This document shows, in pieces, positions 28,641 through 36,886 of a stretch of 64,000 nt of DNA. The DNA is taken from positions 1-64,000 of the forward strand of contig JAQBRE010000003.1 of the NCBI GenBank assembly GCA_028286605.1, in the 5' to 3' direction. Both the position numbers and the translations under genes were made by a program. Source of the stretch: Parcubacteria group bacterium (lineage in GTDB: Bacteria > Patescibacteria > Paceibacteria > UBA9973 > UBA2103). Numbering within the stretch: the first letter of the stretch is position 1; each line of letters starts with the position of its first letter. Below the pieces are notes generated by a model that was given only the letters and a program-made list of their open reading frames with translations, ran no database searches and was not told where the DNA came from.

Positions 28641-28762
28641 ATATAGGTAAGTCTATCAAATATTGCTCAAACTATGAAAGTTATGAAATCTTTCTGAAGA
28701 AATAATCAATAAATCCTTCATCGTTACTAGACGCTGTTAAAAGCCGGAATTATAATGAGCGT

Positions 28763-29032
28763 ATGACCGAAGCAACAAATGTTATTCAGATAAGCGACCT
28801 ACAGGCCTTTGTCGGTATAGCGGCGATGCTTATAAGTGTTGGTGCTGCTTGGGGTTCTCTTAAGCAAAACATGAAATCGCTCGAAGAGAATATGTCTCTA
28901 TTTAAGAGCAGTATCGACCGCATTGATGCATCTTTGAGAGACCTCCATGAGCGATTCATCATCGTTGAAGATCGAGTAAACATGTTGTGGAAAGAAAAAT
29001 TCTCACCTTCACGTCTTCCTGAAGTCGTCTAA
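28763..29032 (+). CDS. small membrane protein with coiled coil
   Basis: The 89-aa product has one N-terminal membrane helix (about 14-32) and a coiled coil (about 35-80) ending in HERFIIVEDRVNMLWKEKF. It is a paralogue of the gene at 53382-53170, which ends in YERFIRVEERVEALWMEKF. A TATAAT -10 lies 6 nt before the ATG, so the mRNA is probably leaderless. The function is unknown; the layout resembles small membrane tethers or phage-hemolysin-like proteins. Confidence 0.7.
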   Translation: MTEATNVIQISDLQAFVGIAAMLISVGAAWGSLKQNMKSLEENMSLFKSSIDRIDASLRDLHERFIIVEDRVNMLWKEKFSPSRLPEVV

Positions 29033-29034
29033 GT

Positions 29035-29622
29035 TTACACAAGTCCGTCTGTTGAAGTGGCTGTAACATTCGTACCCATGCTGCCGGTGTTCTGCAGCGC
29101 AGCGATCTCGCGCATCACGAGGTCACGGATCTGTTCAGGATGCGCGATACCTTCCATCTGGAATTTTTCCTGTCGTCCTGCTGTTTCAACATTCAATGTG
29201 CCGTAGCCGATGAGGGTGGGAAAGAATCCTTCGACATCTGTCGTGATGTCCTGCACACGCGAAAGAAGGAAGCTCGAGACGCGACGATCGAAGTATCGGT
29301 ACTGGGTGATATCGACAATGCGATGCGAGGTGATGACCCAGAGCGTCAGGAAGAATTTCGTAATCATCGTGAATGCGGACATCCAGACGAAGAGCCAGTA
29401 CACGCCAAGGAGAAATCGAACGATGGGATTGTTGAAATTTATATTAATTGCGCCCGTGGATGCCGTGCCGACATGGCTCGTAATGGCGGCAGCGATTGGA
29501 ATCACTATGAGCGGTGCGATAGTGAGCACGATGAACGGTATGAAACGCAGCGCGATAAGGAACGGATGCTGATGCACCGTTTCGGTTATCGTCTCACCCG
29601 GTTCTAGTTCGAATTCTTCCAT
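29035..29622 (-). CDS. bacterial PH-domain (bPH2/DUF304) membrane protein
   Basis: This 195-aa protein has two N-terminal membrane helices (about 22-48 and 68-95), then a PH-like beta domain with the family pattern WVITSHRIVDITQYRYFDRRVSSFLLSRVQDIT and GTLNVETAG. The PH fold probably faces the cytosol; ligands are unknown. It starts one nt after the upstream gene's stop in the same minus-strand operon (prmC, 117-aa protein, this gene). Confidence 0.87.
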   Translation of the reverse strand: MEEFELEPGETITETVHQHPFLIALRFIPFIVLTIAPLIVIPIAAAITSHVGTASTGAININFNNPIVRFLLGVYWLFVWMSAFTMITKFFLTLWVITSHRIVDITQYRYFDRRVSSFLLSRVQDITTDVEGFFPTLIGYGTLNVETAGRQEKFQMEGIAHPEQIRDLVMREIAALQNTGSMGTNVTATSTDGLV

Positions 29623-29623
29623 A

Positions 29624-29977
29624 TTATTGCAGGCCGCTGATCATATATATGATTATTGATCCTGATACGAACAAGTGTAGCGCGATTGCCGGCACGGCGA
29701 ACCATGATTTGTGACGATAGCGGAACCAGTGATAAATCACGACGAAGGTATAGATAACCCATATAAGGAAGATCCCGCTGAATACGACGGGAACGAATCC
29801 TGAGATATTAATCTGCGGAAGCGGGGCAGGTTGGCCGGTCTGCGCTTGGCTTGTTTGAACAGCTTGAGAATTCTGAGTTGCCGGCGTGTTGCTGTTTCCG
29901 TAATGGAACCACTGCGCCATAAGATTCACGGGCGGCGCGGTGCTATTCAGCGTAGGAGTCGGAGCGTCTGCGGCCAT
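29624..29977 (-). CDS. two-helix membrane protein
   Basis: This 117-aa product has a Pro/Gln/Thr-rich N-terminal half, likely exposed, and two C-terminal membrane helices (about 62-84 and 94-113). Its ATG overlaps the prmC stop (TAATG), showing translational coupling. No family is recognised. Confidence 0.75.
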   Translation of the reverse strand: MAADAPTPTLNSTAPPVNLMAQWFHYGNSNTPATQNSQAVQTSQAQTGQPAPLPQINISGFVPVVFSGIFLIWVIYTFVVIYHWFRYRHKSWFAVPAIALHLFVSGSIIIYMISGLQ

Positions 29978-30744
29978 TACGGATAGTATGCCACCACGAA
30001 TCGCTGGCGGCCATACTGGTCGGTGCGTATCTCGGAGCTGCTCGTGCCGTAGGTATCGAGTATCGTCTTGGCGAGCCCAACATTCTCCATATCCGCTTCA
30101 AGCCAGAGTTCGCCTTCAGGGTTGAGATGCATCTGCGCTTCCAGGGCGATTCTTCGGATTACGCCCAACCCGTCATTCCCTCCGAACAATGATTCTGGCG
30201 GTTCGAAATTCGTAACGCTCGTATCGAGTGCGCGCTCCTGCGGAATATACGGCGGGTTGGATGCGATGACATCGAACGACCCCGGTACTGCCGTGAAGAG
30301 ATCGCTTTCGTACATATGTGCACGCGATGCATCGAGATTATTTTCTTCCAGATTCATTTTAATCTGTGCAACGTGTTCTGGCATGAGTTCGCCGAATGAT
30401 ACGTGCGCGTTCGGGAACGCGCTGAGTATCGCGAGACCTATCGCGCCGGAACCGGCGCAGAGGTCGAGTAAATGAAATGGAGTATCGCCGAATCGTTCGC
30501 GCAGATGCGTGATGAGTTCGTTCGTCCACCATTCCGTTTCAGGGCGGGGAATAAGGGGATGCGAATCGAGACGGATGTGCAGGTTAAGGAAGGGAATCCA
30601 GCCAATGACATAGGCCAGCGGCTCGCCTGCGGCGAGCCGCGCTAAGTCCGCTTCAAGCTCGCTATCGCTCGCTTTGCCCTCATATTTATCCCGTATTAGC
30701 GCCACGATATCCTCGTGGGGTACGCCCTGGGGGTCAGGTATCAT
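29977..30744 (-). CDS. prmC: peptide chain release factor N5-glutamine methyltransferase
   Basis: This SAM-dependent enzyme methylates the GGQ glutamine of release factors RF1 and RF2. It has a helical N-terminal domain, the SAM-binding LDLCAGSGAIGLAIL and the catalytic NPPYIPQE motif. Its 255 aa is slightly shorter than E. coli PrmC (277). It heads a three-gene minus-strand unit. Confidence 0.93.
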   Translation of the reverse strand: MIPDPQGVPHEDIVALIRDKYEGKASDSELEADLARLAAGEPLAYVIGWIPFLNLHIRLDSHPLIPRPETEWWTNELITHLRERFGDTPFHLLDLCAGSGAIGLAILSAFPNAHVSFGELMPEHVAQIKMNLEENNLDASRAHMYESDLFTAVPGSFDVIASNPPYIPQERALDTSVTNFEPPESLFGGNDGLGVIRRIALEAQMHLNPEGELWLEADMENVGLAKTILDTYGTSSSEIRTDQYGRQRFVVAYYP

Positions 30745-30773
30745 TCTCTAATTCTATAGTAGAATGCGGGCAT

Positions 30774-31217
30774 ATGCGCATACATCTTTGGAACACTCTG
30801 CTTTCCCTATTTTTCGCCGTACTCATGGTTGCGGCTATCTGGTGGCTTTTTGCGACCGGCCGTCTCTTCTATCAGGTGCCGTTCCGCGATCTCCTCCTCC
30901 TCGCGCTTGCGACGTATCGTCTCATTCGCCTCTTCACGTATGACATCATCACGAAGTTCATTCGCGATTGGTTCGCAGGCGCACGTGAGAATTCTCTCGG
31001 CGGTACGCTCGGCGCGCTTCTGAATTGCCCGTGGTGCACCGGCCTCTGGTTCAGCTTCCTCGTGGTATTCAGCTACTTCGCAACGCCGTATGCGTGGCCC
31101 GTGATAATTATCCTCGCCGTCGCAGGTATCGCTTCGTTCTTCATGACGCTTTCAAACCTTATCGGCTGGATGGCAGAAGGTCGCAAGCTTGATGTGCATA
31201 GCCGCTTCGGCGAGTAG
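30774..31217 (+). CDS. DUF1360-type membrane protein
   Basis: This 147-aa protein has about four hydrophobic segments and the two family marks: LATYRLIRLFTYD and LLNCPWCTGLW. DUF1360 proteins are small inner-membrane proteins of unknown role. A TAGAAT -10 lies 8 nt before the ATG; no SD is present. It is transcribed away from prmC. Confidence 0.85.
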   Translation: MRIHLWNTLLSLFFAVLMVAAIWWLFATGRLFYQVPFRDLLLLALATYRLIRLFTYDIITKFIRDWFAGARENSLGGTLGALLNCPWCTGLWFSFLVVFSYFATPYAWPVIIILAVAGIASFFMTLSNLIGWMAEGRKLDVHSRFGE

Positions 31218-31237
31218 TTCGCTCTATGTTCTAAAAA

Positions 31238-31268
31238 GAAAAACGGCCTTTCGGCCGTTTTTCTCCAC
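31238..31268. terminator. bidirectional terminator
   Basis: GAAAAACGGCC (31238-31248) pairs with GGCCGTTTTTC (31253-31263) around a 4-nt loop. It ends the DUF1360 gene and a minus-strand RNA candidate. Confidence 0.88.
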
Positions 31269-31302
31269 GCTATGTCCATACAAGTATGAACTAAGTCTTG
31301 AC
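31238..31302 (-). ncRNA. candidate short minus-strand RNA of two hairpins
   Basis: TTGACA (31332-31337) and TACTAT (31309-31314) on the minus strand have exact 17-nt spacing, a consensus-class promoter. The transcript of about 65 nt would contain one hairpin (GTTCATAC with GTATGGAC, about 31273-31290) and then the terminator hairpin. There is no room for an ORF. Confidence 0.4.
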
Positions 31303-31349
31303 CTCACTATAGTATTCTTTCTCGGAATCTGTGTCAATTATTCCTACTA

Positions 31350-31420
31350 TGCTGGCGGAGGAAATCGAATCCTCAGGCATAGCGTGTCAAGACTTAAACC
31401 CGCCATCCAGGACCGCCAGC
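31350..31420 (-). other. tRNA-like element, probably degenerate
   Basis: On the minus strand a 7-bp acceptor-like stem (GCTGGCG with CGCCAGC), a perfect T-arm (GAGGA-TTCGATT-TCCTC) and a possible D-arm (CCTG-gatgg-CGGG) occur with the spacing of a 71-nt tRNA. The middle does not form a 5-bp anticodon stem, though CTTGACA there could present a UGA anticodon. A TTGACC...TACATA promoter lies just upstream (minus strand, about 31420-31450). It could be a decayed tRNA, a tRNA-like RNA or an unusual tRNA-Ser. Confidence 0.35.
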
Positions 31421-31489
31421 TATGTAGAAGCATACGAAATGAGTGGTCAAAACTCTTCAAAGAAAAGATAAAGTTTTTCTGACGATTTA

Positions 31490-31528
31490 AAAGAAAACAC
31501 ACCTGCTTTTAGCAGGTGTGTTTTCTTT
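31490..31528 (-). terminator. terminator of the RRM gene
   Basis: An 18-bp stem (arms 31490-31507 and 31511-31528) carries A and T tracts. It lies 10 nt past the RRM gene stop. Confidence 0.9.
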
Positions 31529-31537
31529 GGTGCTAGA

Positions 31538-31909
31538 TTAGTAGCTGTTGCCGCCGCCGAAGCCGCCGCGATCGCCACCTCCACCACCATAGCCTCCGCC
31601 GCGAGCGCCGCCGAAGCCGCCTTCGCGACGAGCAGGACGGTCGCCAGCTGGACGATCACCCTGTGGGCGAGCGAAGGAAACAGAGAGCATACGCCCGTCT
31701 AGTTCCTTGCCATCCCAACGGTCGATCGCAGCCTGTGCCATCGTCTCGTCAGCCATCTCCACGAAGCCGAAGCCGCGTGAGCGATTGGTCATACGATCCA
31801 TGATAATTGATGCGGACGTCACCGTACCTGCTTCTTCGAAGGTAGCGCGGAGTTCATCCTCGGTCGTGCGGTATGGAATACCGCCGACATAGAGCTTGTT
31901 TGTTGCCAT
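31538..31909 (-). CDS. RRM RNA-binding protein, glycine-rich
   Basis: This 123-aa protein has one RNA recognition motif: RNP2 KLYVGGIPY at the start and RNP1 SRGFGFVEM at about residues 44-52, then a tail of Gly, Arg and Pro with GGYGGGGGDRGG-type repeats. It resembles cyanobacterial Rbp and cold-shock RRM proteins that bind single-stranded RNA. A promoter-like TTGCGA...CATACT pair about 100 nt upstream implies a leader, and a second -10-like TATTCT lies 8 nt before the ATG. Confidence 0.95.
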   Translation of the reverse strand: MATNKLYVGGIPYRTTEDELRATFEEAGTVTSASIIMDRMTNRSRGFGFVEMADETMAQAAIDRWDGKELDGRMLSVSFARPQGDRPAGDRPARREGGFGGARGGGYGGGGGDRGGFGGGNSY

Positions 31910-32077
31910 GAGGGCTGAGAATACTACGTAATAATCTCGCTGGCACCGAACACTTGGGGAGACACGTTTTGGAGCGGTCGCACAAAGCTTCTGGAAATCG
32001 GCGAGTCATTAGCAGTATGCTACAAAACACCCCAAATCGCAAGGCAGTTGACTAAAGGTGGGGAAAAGTATACCGGC
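31910..32077. other. leader and spacer between the RRM gene and ABC permease
   Basis: The 168-nt gap holds the RRM promoter (minus strand TTGCGA and CATACT, 17-nt spacing, near 32011-32045) and a leader of about 100 nt. No ORF is supported and I see no clear terminator for the operon ending at 32078. Confidence 0.4.
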
Positions 32078-33313
32078 CTACTCGTAGCGGAGCGCATCGA
32101 TAGGATTCATGCGTGCCGCGCGGCGTGCGGGGTACCAGCCGAAGATAACACCGATCGCGGCGGAAACGCCGAAGGCAAGCGCGATTGAACCGAGGGAAAC
32201 AGAGGCGGCGAGCAGACCAGTGGCCGTCGTTAAGAAAGCGATGAGCACGCCTAACAGGATACCGACGGTACCGCCGATGACCGTAAGCACGAGAGACTCA
32301 AGAAGAAACTGATTGCTGATATCTTTCTGGTTCGCGCCGATAGCTTTGCGCAAGCCTATCTCACGCGTACGTTCCGTAACGCTGGTGAGCATCATGTTCA
32401 TGATACCGATGCCGCCCACAAGCAGCGAGATGCCGGCGACTGCGCCAAGGAGCAGCGTGAACGTACCGGTTACTGATGATGCCGTAGCGACGATCGAAGC
32501 TTGGTTAAGAATACTGAAATCGGCTTGCGTCGGATCGCTTATCTGATGGCGCTGAAGAAGAAGGTTCGTCGTATCAGTCTGGACCTGTGTCATGGCGTCT
32601 GCGCTTTGCGCCTGGATGTCTACGGTGGTGAGGTATTCGCCACCGGCAAGATAGCGCGCTGCAGTTGCGACAGGAATGTACACCATGTCGTCTGAGTTAG
32701 TGAATCCAGTGCCGCCTTTCGCCTGTGTTACGCCGATGATGGTAAAGACGATACCGTTAATGCGGATCTGTTGTCCGATCACATCAGCAGCAACTGCATC
32801 TGCGCCGAAGAGATCGGTCATGGTGGTCGGGCCGATGACGGCAACTTTCGATAAGGACTGCACCTGTTCAGAAGAAAAGAATGTGCCGTCGGTAACGGTT
32901 ACGTCACGAACCGTCGCGTATTCAGGACTCACACCATCAACGGTGGTATTCGTATTCGTTCCTTTCGCAGTAACCTGATAGCGCGAAGAAATTTCCTGCG
33001 CAACAGCAGTGATGCCGGAAACTTGCGCGCTGATCGCGTTAGCATCCGCGATAGTGAGCGTGTGCGAAGAGCCGCGTCCTGCGGACGCTCCGAAGCCGCC
33101 AACGTTCTTTGTAGCGCCTGGCGTAACGATAAGCAGGTTCGAGCCGAGGGATTGAATACTCGATTGTATCGAAGCCTGCGCGCCATTGCCGATAGCGACG
33201 AGCGCGATAACGGAAGCGATACCGATTACGATGCCGAGCATCGTAAGGCCGGCACGCGCCTTGTTCGCGGAAAGGGCAGTGAATGTTTCTTCAAAAAGAT
33301 CTTTTGAGGTCAT
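32078..33313 (-). CDS. MacB-type ABC transporter permease (FtsX family)
   Basis: This 411-aa inner-membrane protein has one N-terminal helix, a large extracytoplasmic domain (about 45-280) and three C-terminal helices with the FtsX core (VTERTREIGLRKAIGANQKDI, YPARRAARMNPIDALRYE). It transmits ATP-driven motion to the periplasmic or surface side (mechanotransmission) rather than forming a classic channel. It overlaps the ATPase gene by 4 nt and is last in the sigma-factor operon. Confidence 0.93.
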   Translation of the reverse strand: MTSKDLFEETFTALSANKARAGLTMLGIVIGIASVIALVAIGNGAQASIQSSIQSLGSNLLIVTPGATKNVGGFGASAGRGSSHTLTIADANAISAQVSGITAVAQEISSRYQVTAKGTNTNTTVDGVSPEYATVRDVTVTDGTFFSSEQVQSLSKVAVIGPTTMTDLFGADAVAADVIGQQIRINGIVFTIIGVTQAKGGTGFTNSDDMVYIPVATAARYLAGGEYLTTVDIQAQSADAMTQVQTDTTNLLLQRHQISDPTQADFSILNQASIVATASSVTGTFTLLLGAVAGISLLVGGIGIMNMMLTSVTERTREIGLRKAIGANQKDISNQFLLESLVLTVIGGTVGILLGVLIAFLTTATGLLAASVSLGSIALAFGVSAAIGVIFGWYPARRAARMNPIDALRYE

Positions 33314-34041
33314 GCGAGTGTAGGTGCGGCTTCAGCCATATGGTGAATCTTTCTGCGCGTGTGCGTGCTGTCATCGCTTTCTATGTGGCCGTCGCGTACA
33401 CGAATGATTCGTTTCGCATAGAGCGCGACATCTTCTTCATGCGTAATAAGAATAATGGTGCGCCCATGCTCTTCGTTCAGGCGGCTGAACGTGTCGAGCA
33501 CGATTTCCGTCGTCTTGGAATCAAGATTACCCGTCGGCTCATCCGCAAGAATGAGTGCCGGATCGTTCACCAGTGCGCGTGCGATAGCGACGCGTTGTAT
33601 CTGTCCGCCGGAAAGCTGGTTCGATTTATGCTCGTAGCGCGATTCGTCGAGGCCAGCAGCTTTGAGTGATTTCTTCGCGCGTTCTTCGCGTTCTGCTTCA
33701 GGAATATTTGCATACATAAGAGGAAGCATCACGTTGCGAAGTACGGTAGTACGGGGAAGCAGATTGAATGCCTGGAAGACGAAGCCGATGTTGCGCTTGC
33801 GTACGTCAGCGAGCTCATCGTCTGAAAGGGTAGAGACATCCTCACCATCAAGCACATACGTGCCGGAAGTCGGTGTATCAAGACACCCCAGGATGTGCAT
33901 GAGCGTAGACTTTCCGGAACCGGAAGGACCCATGATGGCGACGAATTCGCCGGTGTTTATTTTGAACGACACGTGATCGAGCGCGCGCGTTTCTGTTTCG
34001 CCCGTTGAATAGATCTTGCTGATATCAGTGACTTCGATCAT
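33310..34041 (-). CDS. MacB/LolD-type ABC transporter ATPase
   Basis: This 243-aa ATP-binding subunit has Walker A GPSGSGKSTL, Q-loop FVFQAFNLLP, signature LSGGQIQRVAIARAL, Walker B LILADEPTGNLDS and H-loop LITHEED. It pairs with the FtsX-type permease that follows (4-nt overlap) and the adaptor upstream (5-nt gap). The separate ATPase and permease genes contrast with fused MacB of Proteobacteria. Confidence 0.96.
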   Translation of the reverse strand: MIEVTDISKIYSTGETETRALDHVSFKINTGEFVAIMGPSGSGKSTLMHILGCLDTPTSGTYVLDGEDVSTLSDDELADVRKRNIGFVFQAFNLLPRTTVLRNVMLPLMYANIPEAEREERAKKSLKAAGLDESRYEHKSNQLSGGQIQRVAIARALVNDPALILADEPTGNLDSKTTEIVLDTFSRLNEEHGRTIILITHEEDVALYAKRIIRVRDGHIESDDSTHTRRKIHHMAEAAPTLA

Positions 34042-34046
34042 AAGGC

Positions 34047-35945
34047 TTAGCCGCCGGTGCGTCCTGCGAAGCCGCTATTTCCACCGCCGGTCGTACGAGT
34101 CGTTGCACCGGTCGCGCCTGCACGACTACCGCCTAGCGAACCAAGAAGGCTTGGCGCGGTTGCGCTCGTTGCGGTGGTCTTGCCGCTCGCGGCAATCGTT
34201 TGTGTTACCACCCGCATGCCAGGCGTAAGGCCGGTGAGCACTTCCGTCATCGTATCGCTCTGTAAGCCTATCGTTACGGGTACGCGCTTAAGAGTGACGG
34301 TATCAGCACTTACGGTTGCGGTGCGCGCACCGAACGCTGCGCTACCTGTGCCGGTAAATGTACGAGTGCTTGATGCGGTGCTGCTTCCGGTGCGTCCTAC
34401 GAACGCGGTGGTGGAAGTTGCGCTTCGTACACGACGTGCGGCGGTGCTCGTTCCTGTCGTTGCGCCCTGCGCTGGCGTCGTACTGCTGGTTGGTACGGCA
34501 ACTTCAACGTAATAGGTAGAGCCTTGCGTTTTTACTGCTGCAGAAGGTACGACGAGTGCTGCGGCTTTAGATGCCGTAACGATCGTTGCGTTAACGGTCA
34601 TGCCTGGGCGCACGCGCGAGTCGCCGCCACCAAGGCTTATCTTCACGCTATAGCTGACGACTCCCTGCGTTACCGTTCCTACTGAATCTATTTCAGCGAC
34701 CGTGCCGTTAAGCGTGAGTCCGTTGATAGCGTCGAAAGTGAGGGTAGTAGGCTGGCCTACCTGAACTTTTTCAGCATCTGTTTCGTTGAGCGAAAGCTGC
34801 GCGAATTGATCGTCCGTTATAAGGGTTGCTGCTGCCGCGCTGCCGCCTGCCGTATCGAATTTCTGTACATTCACTTTCGCGATGGTGCCGGCGAATGGCG
34901 CGACGACGCTGTAGTCTGCGAGCGCATCGAGTGCGTCATTGTACGCATTCTGCGCTTTGGTAAGCGAAAGCTGCGCGCTCTGTACATCCAGCGATGGTCC
35001 TGCAGTTGAATTCAATGTCTGGAGCGAGCTCGCGAGTGCGGTCTCTGCGGTGCTGAGCTGCGTGGTTGCCGAGGTTATCGGCGAGATATCAGCGTTAATC
35101 TTCGTTATACGCGCGGCAAGGTCGGTTGGCACCGCAAGTGCGTTGTGCACCTGAAGCGTCTGATTCACGAGTGTAAGAAATGCGAGCGTATCTTTCACTG
35201 CCTGCGTGGTTGCCGCTGAAGAGGTGTATTCAGTTTTTGCGAGCGCGAGCAATGTTTGCGGTGATGACGTGCGCGTCGCCGTTATGTATGCGCTCGTTGC
35301 TGCATCGTGCGCAGTAATCGCTGCGTGATATGAATTTATCGCCTGCAGTTCTGCAACCGCTGCGCTTGGATCGACGCTCTGAATGCTATTCATGTCTGCA
35401 ACGAGGCCGCCGTTATTATCAATGACGGAACGAAGATCCGTAATCGCGTTCGGCACCGCAGTCTCATCATTCACTACCGCGTCAAAAGTGTTACCGGATG
35501 CGTCTACTGAAGTCGTATTCGAGGAAGAAATAGATTGCGCGTATGAAATCTTTGCACCCTGCAGGTTCGCGAGCGCGTCGCGCACCGCTTTCTGCGCGGC
35601 GGTATCATCGACCGTTGCGATGAGCGTGCCAGCGCTTACATGATCGCCCGCTTTCACATCAATGCTCGTAACCACGCCAGAAGCCTTCGGCGTAAGGTCG
35701 AGCTCATGTGAAGAAGCCACTTGTCCGCTGCCGGTAACCGTGGTTTGAATTGGCGCGATGCTTGCCACAGCTACGACATACTGCGCTGCAGTGTGATCTG
35801 CTTTATATGTGGTGTACCCATAGTATCCAGCACCCGCCACGACCAAGATCGCGATACCTGCCTGAATCTTATGGCGCATCGCGTAGCCGCCCGCGCCTAG
35901 GAAGAAGTTCTTGATTGCGCTGAGGATGTTCTTGAGCGTTTGCAT
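34047..35945 (-). CDS. HlyD/MacA-family adaptor protein
   Basis: This 632-aa membrane-fusion-type protein has an N-terminal anchor (about 26-44), a lipoyl half-motif (LTPKASGVVTSIDVKAGDHV), a very long helical hairpin (about 125-345), the returning lipoyl half (SVVAPFAGTIAKVNVQKFDTA) and beta-barrel and membrane-proximal domains. It is far longer than MacA (about 370 aa) because of the helical hairpin and Ser/Thr/Gly-rich stretches near residues 500-560 and at the C-terminus. In a single-membrane cell it would span the wall region. Confidence 0.9.
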   Translation of the reverse strand: MQTLKNILSAIKNFFLGAGGYAMRHKIQAGIAILVVAGAGYYGYTTYKADHTAAQYVVAVASIAPIQTTVTGSGQVASSHELDLTPKASGVVTSIDVKAGDHVSAGTLIATVDDTAAQKAVRDALANLQGAKISYAQSISSSNTTSVDASGNTFDAVVNDETAVPNAITDLRSVIDNNGGLVADMNSIQSVDPSAAVAELQAINSYHAAITAHDAATSAYITATRTSSPQTLLALAKTEYTSSAATTQAVKDTLAFLTLVNQTLQVHNALAVPTDLAARITKINADISPITSATTQLSTAETALASSLQTLNSTAGPSLDVQSAQLSLTKAQNAYNDALDALADYSVVAPFAGTIAKVNVQKFDTAGGSAAAATLITDDQFAQLSLNETDAEKVQVGQPTTLTFDAINGLTLNGTVAEIDSVGTVTQGVVSYSVKISLGGGDSRVRPGMTVNATIVTASKAAALVVPSAAVKTQGSTYYVEVAVPTSSTTPAQGATTGTSTAARRVRSATSTTAFVGRTGSSTASSTRTFTGTGSAAFGARTATVSADTVTLKRVPVTIGLQSDTMTEVLTGLTPGMRVVTQTIAASGKTTATSATAPSLLGSLGGSRAGATGATTRTTGGGNSGFAGRTGG

Positions 35946-35947
35946 GG

Positions 35948-36427
35948 TTACGGGGTTGGGTTAGTGGGTGCAGGAGGCGCAGGCACGATACGAATAAGGC
36001 GAGCATGAACGCTGCCGTCATCCATGGGTTCACCGAAGATGACGACTAAATCACCGGCACTCAGAGCGCTTGAGCTTGCATTGCCGTTCTGCGTGCGAAT
36101 CATCGTATCTGCGTCGAACATGACGTTCTGCTCGGGGCCGCTGGTATTTGCAATAATTATTGAAGAAGGTGTAACGCTCACGATCTTTCCCATGGCGCCG
36201 TGGCCGCCCGGAGTACCGGGCTGCATGAAGCGTGCGGTGGTCGTACCGAAGGTACGACCATAATTCTCATCAAGATGATAGCCGTACGCGGCGCGATGAA
36301 ATCCGAATGCTGCACCCGCCTGAAAGGCGACGAAGAGCGCAAGCACGGCGATGACTACTGCCGCGATTAAGCGAAACTGTTCGCTACGTACCCACGCCTT
36401 CGCACTATCTGTATCGAATGATTTCAT
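35948..36427 (-). CDS. membrane-anchored DUF5666-like protein
   Basis: This 159-aa protein has one N-terminal helix (about 18-40) and an extracytoplasmic OB-like beta domain: GKIVSVTPSSIIIANTSG, VMFDADTMIRTQNG, LSAGDLVVIFGEPMDDGSVHARLIRIV, the pattern of DUF5666. It lies between the anti-sigma-like gene and the adaptor, 2 nt before the latter, so it is probably an accessory of the exporter. Confidence 0.78.
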   Translation of the reverse strand: MKSFDTDSAKAWVRSEQFRLIAAVVIAVLALFVAFQAGAAFGFHRAAYGYHLDENYGRTFGTTTARFMQPGTPGGHGAMGKIVSVTPSSIIIANTSGPEQNVMFDADTMIRTQNGNASSSALSAGDLVVIFGEPMDDGSVHARLIRIVPAPPAPTNPTP

Positions 36428-36439
36428 ATGCTCAGTATA

Positions 36440-36886
36440 TTATGCGATGCGTATGCGCGGACGTATCCCGAATCCAACCGAACTGCGAAGGGAAACGAGG
36501 AACACGGCGACGAGTGCGAGCACGAGCGTGCTTTCGATACTAGGTACCGATTCAACAAGGCTCGCGAAGAACGAAGTGAAGTGTGCGGAAACGATGCTGC
36601 TGTCTGAAACTATCAGTGATGCGTATGCGGTGAAGCCTGATGCGCTTGCTGCCGCCACGAACGCTTGTATGGAAATGAAGAGGCCGCCGAATGAAATCAA
36701 GCTTATGCCGCCGGAAAGCATACGAACCGTATGTGCCATACGTGCCTGACGAGCCCGTTCGCGGGAAAGGGCAGTGCGGACACGAATGGTGAGGTCTTCA
36801 GGCAGGTCGCTCTGAAGAGCTTCGTGGAGCAGGTCTATACCTTGATGCATATACCCTATACGCGGCTCAGGTTGGTTATGTTGCAT
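36440..36886 (-). CDS. membrane protein, candidate anti-sigma factor
   Basis: This 148-aa protein has about 55 cytosolic residues rich in Arg and Glu (HQGIDLLHEALQSDLPEDLT, RVRTALSRERARQARMAH), then two or three membrane helices. It overlaps the ECF sigma gene by 11 nt, the usual place of a cognate anti-sigma factor. No zinc-binding HxxxCxxC motif is present, so the assignment rests on position and topology. Confidence 0.6.
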   Translation of the reverse strand: MQHNQPEPRIGYMHQGIDLLHEALQSDLPEDLTIRVRTALSRERARQARMAHTVRMLSGGISLISFGGLFISIQAFVAAASASGFTAYASLIVSDSSIVSAHFTSFFASLVESVPSIESTLVLALVAVFLVSLRSSVGFGIRPRIRIA

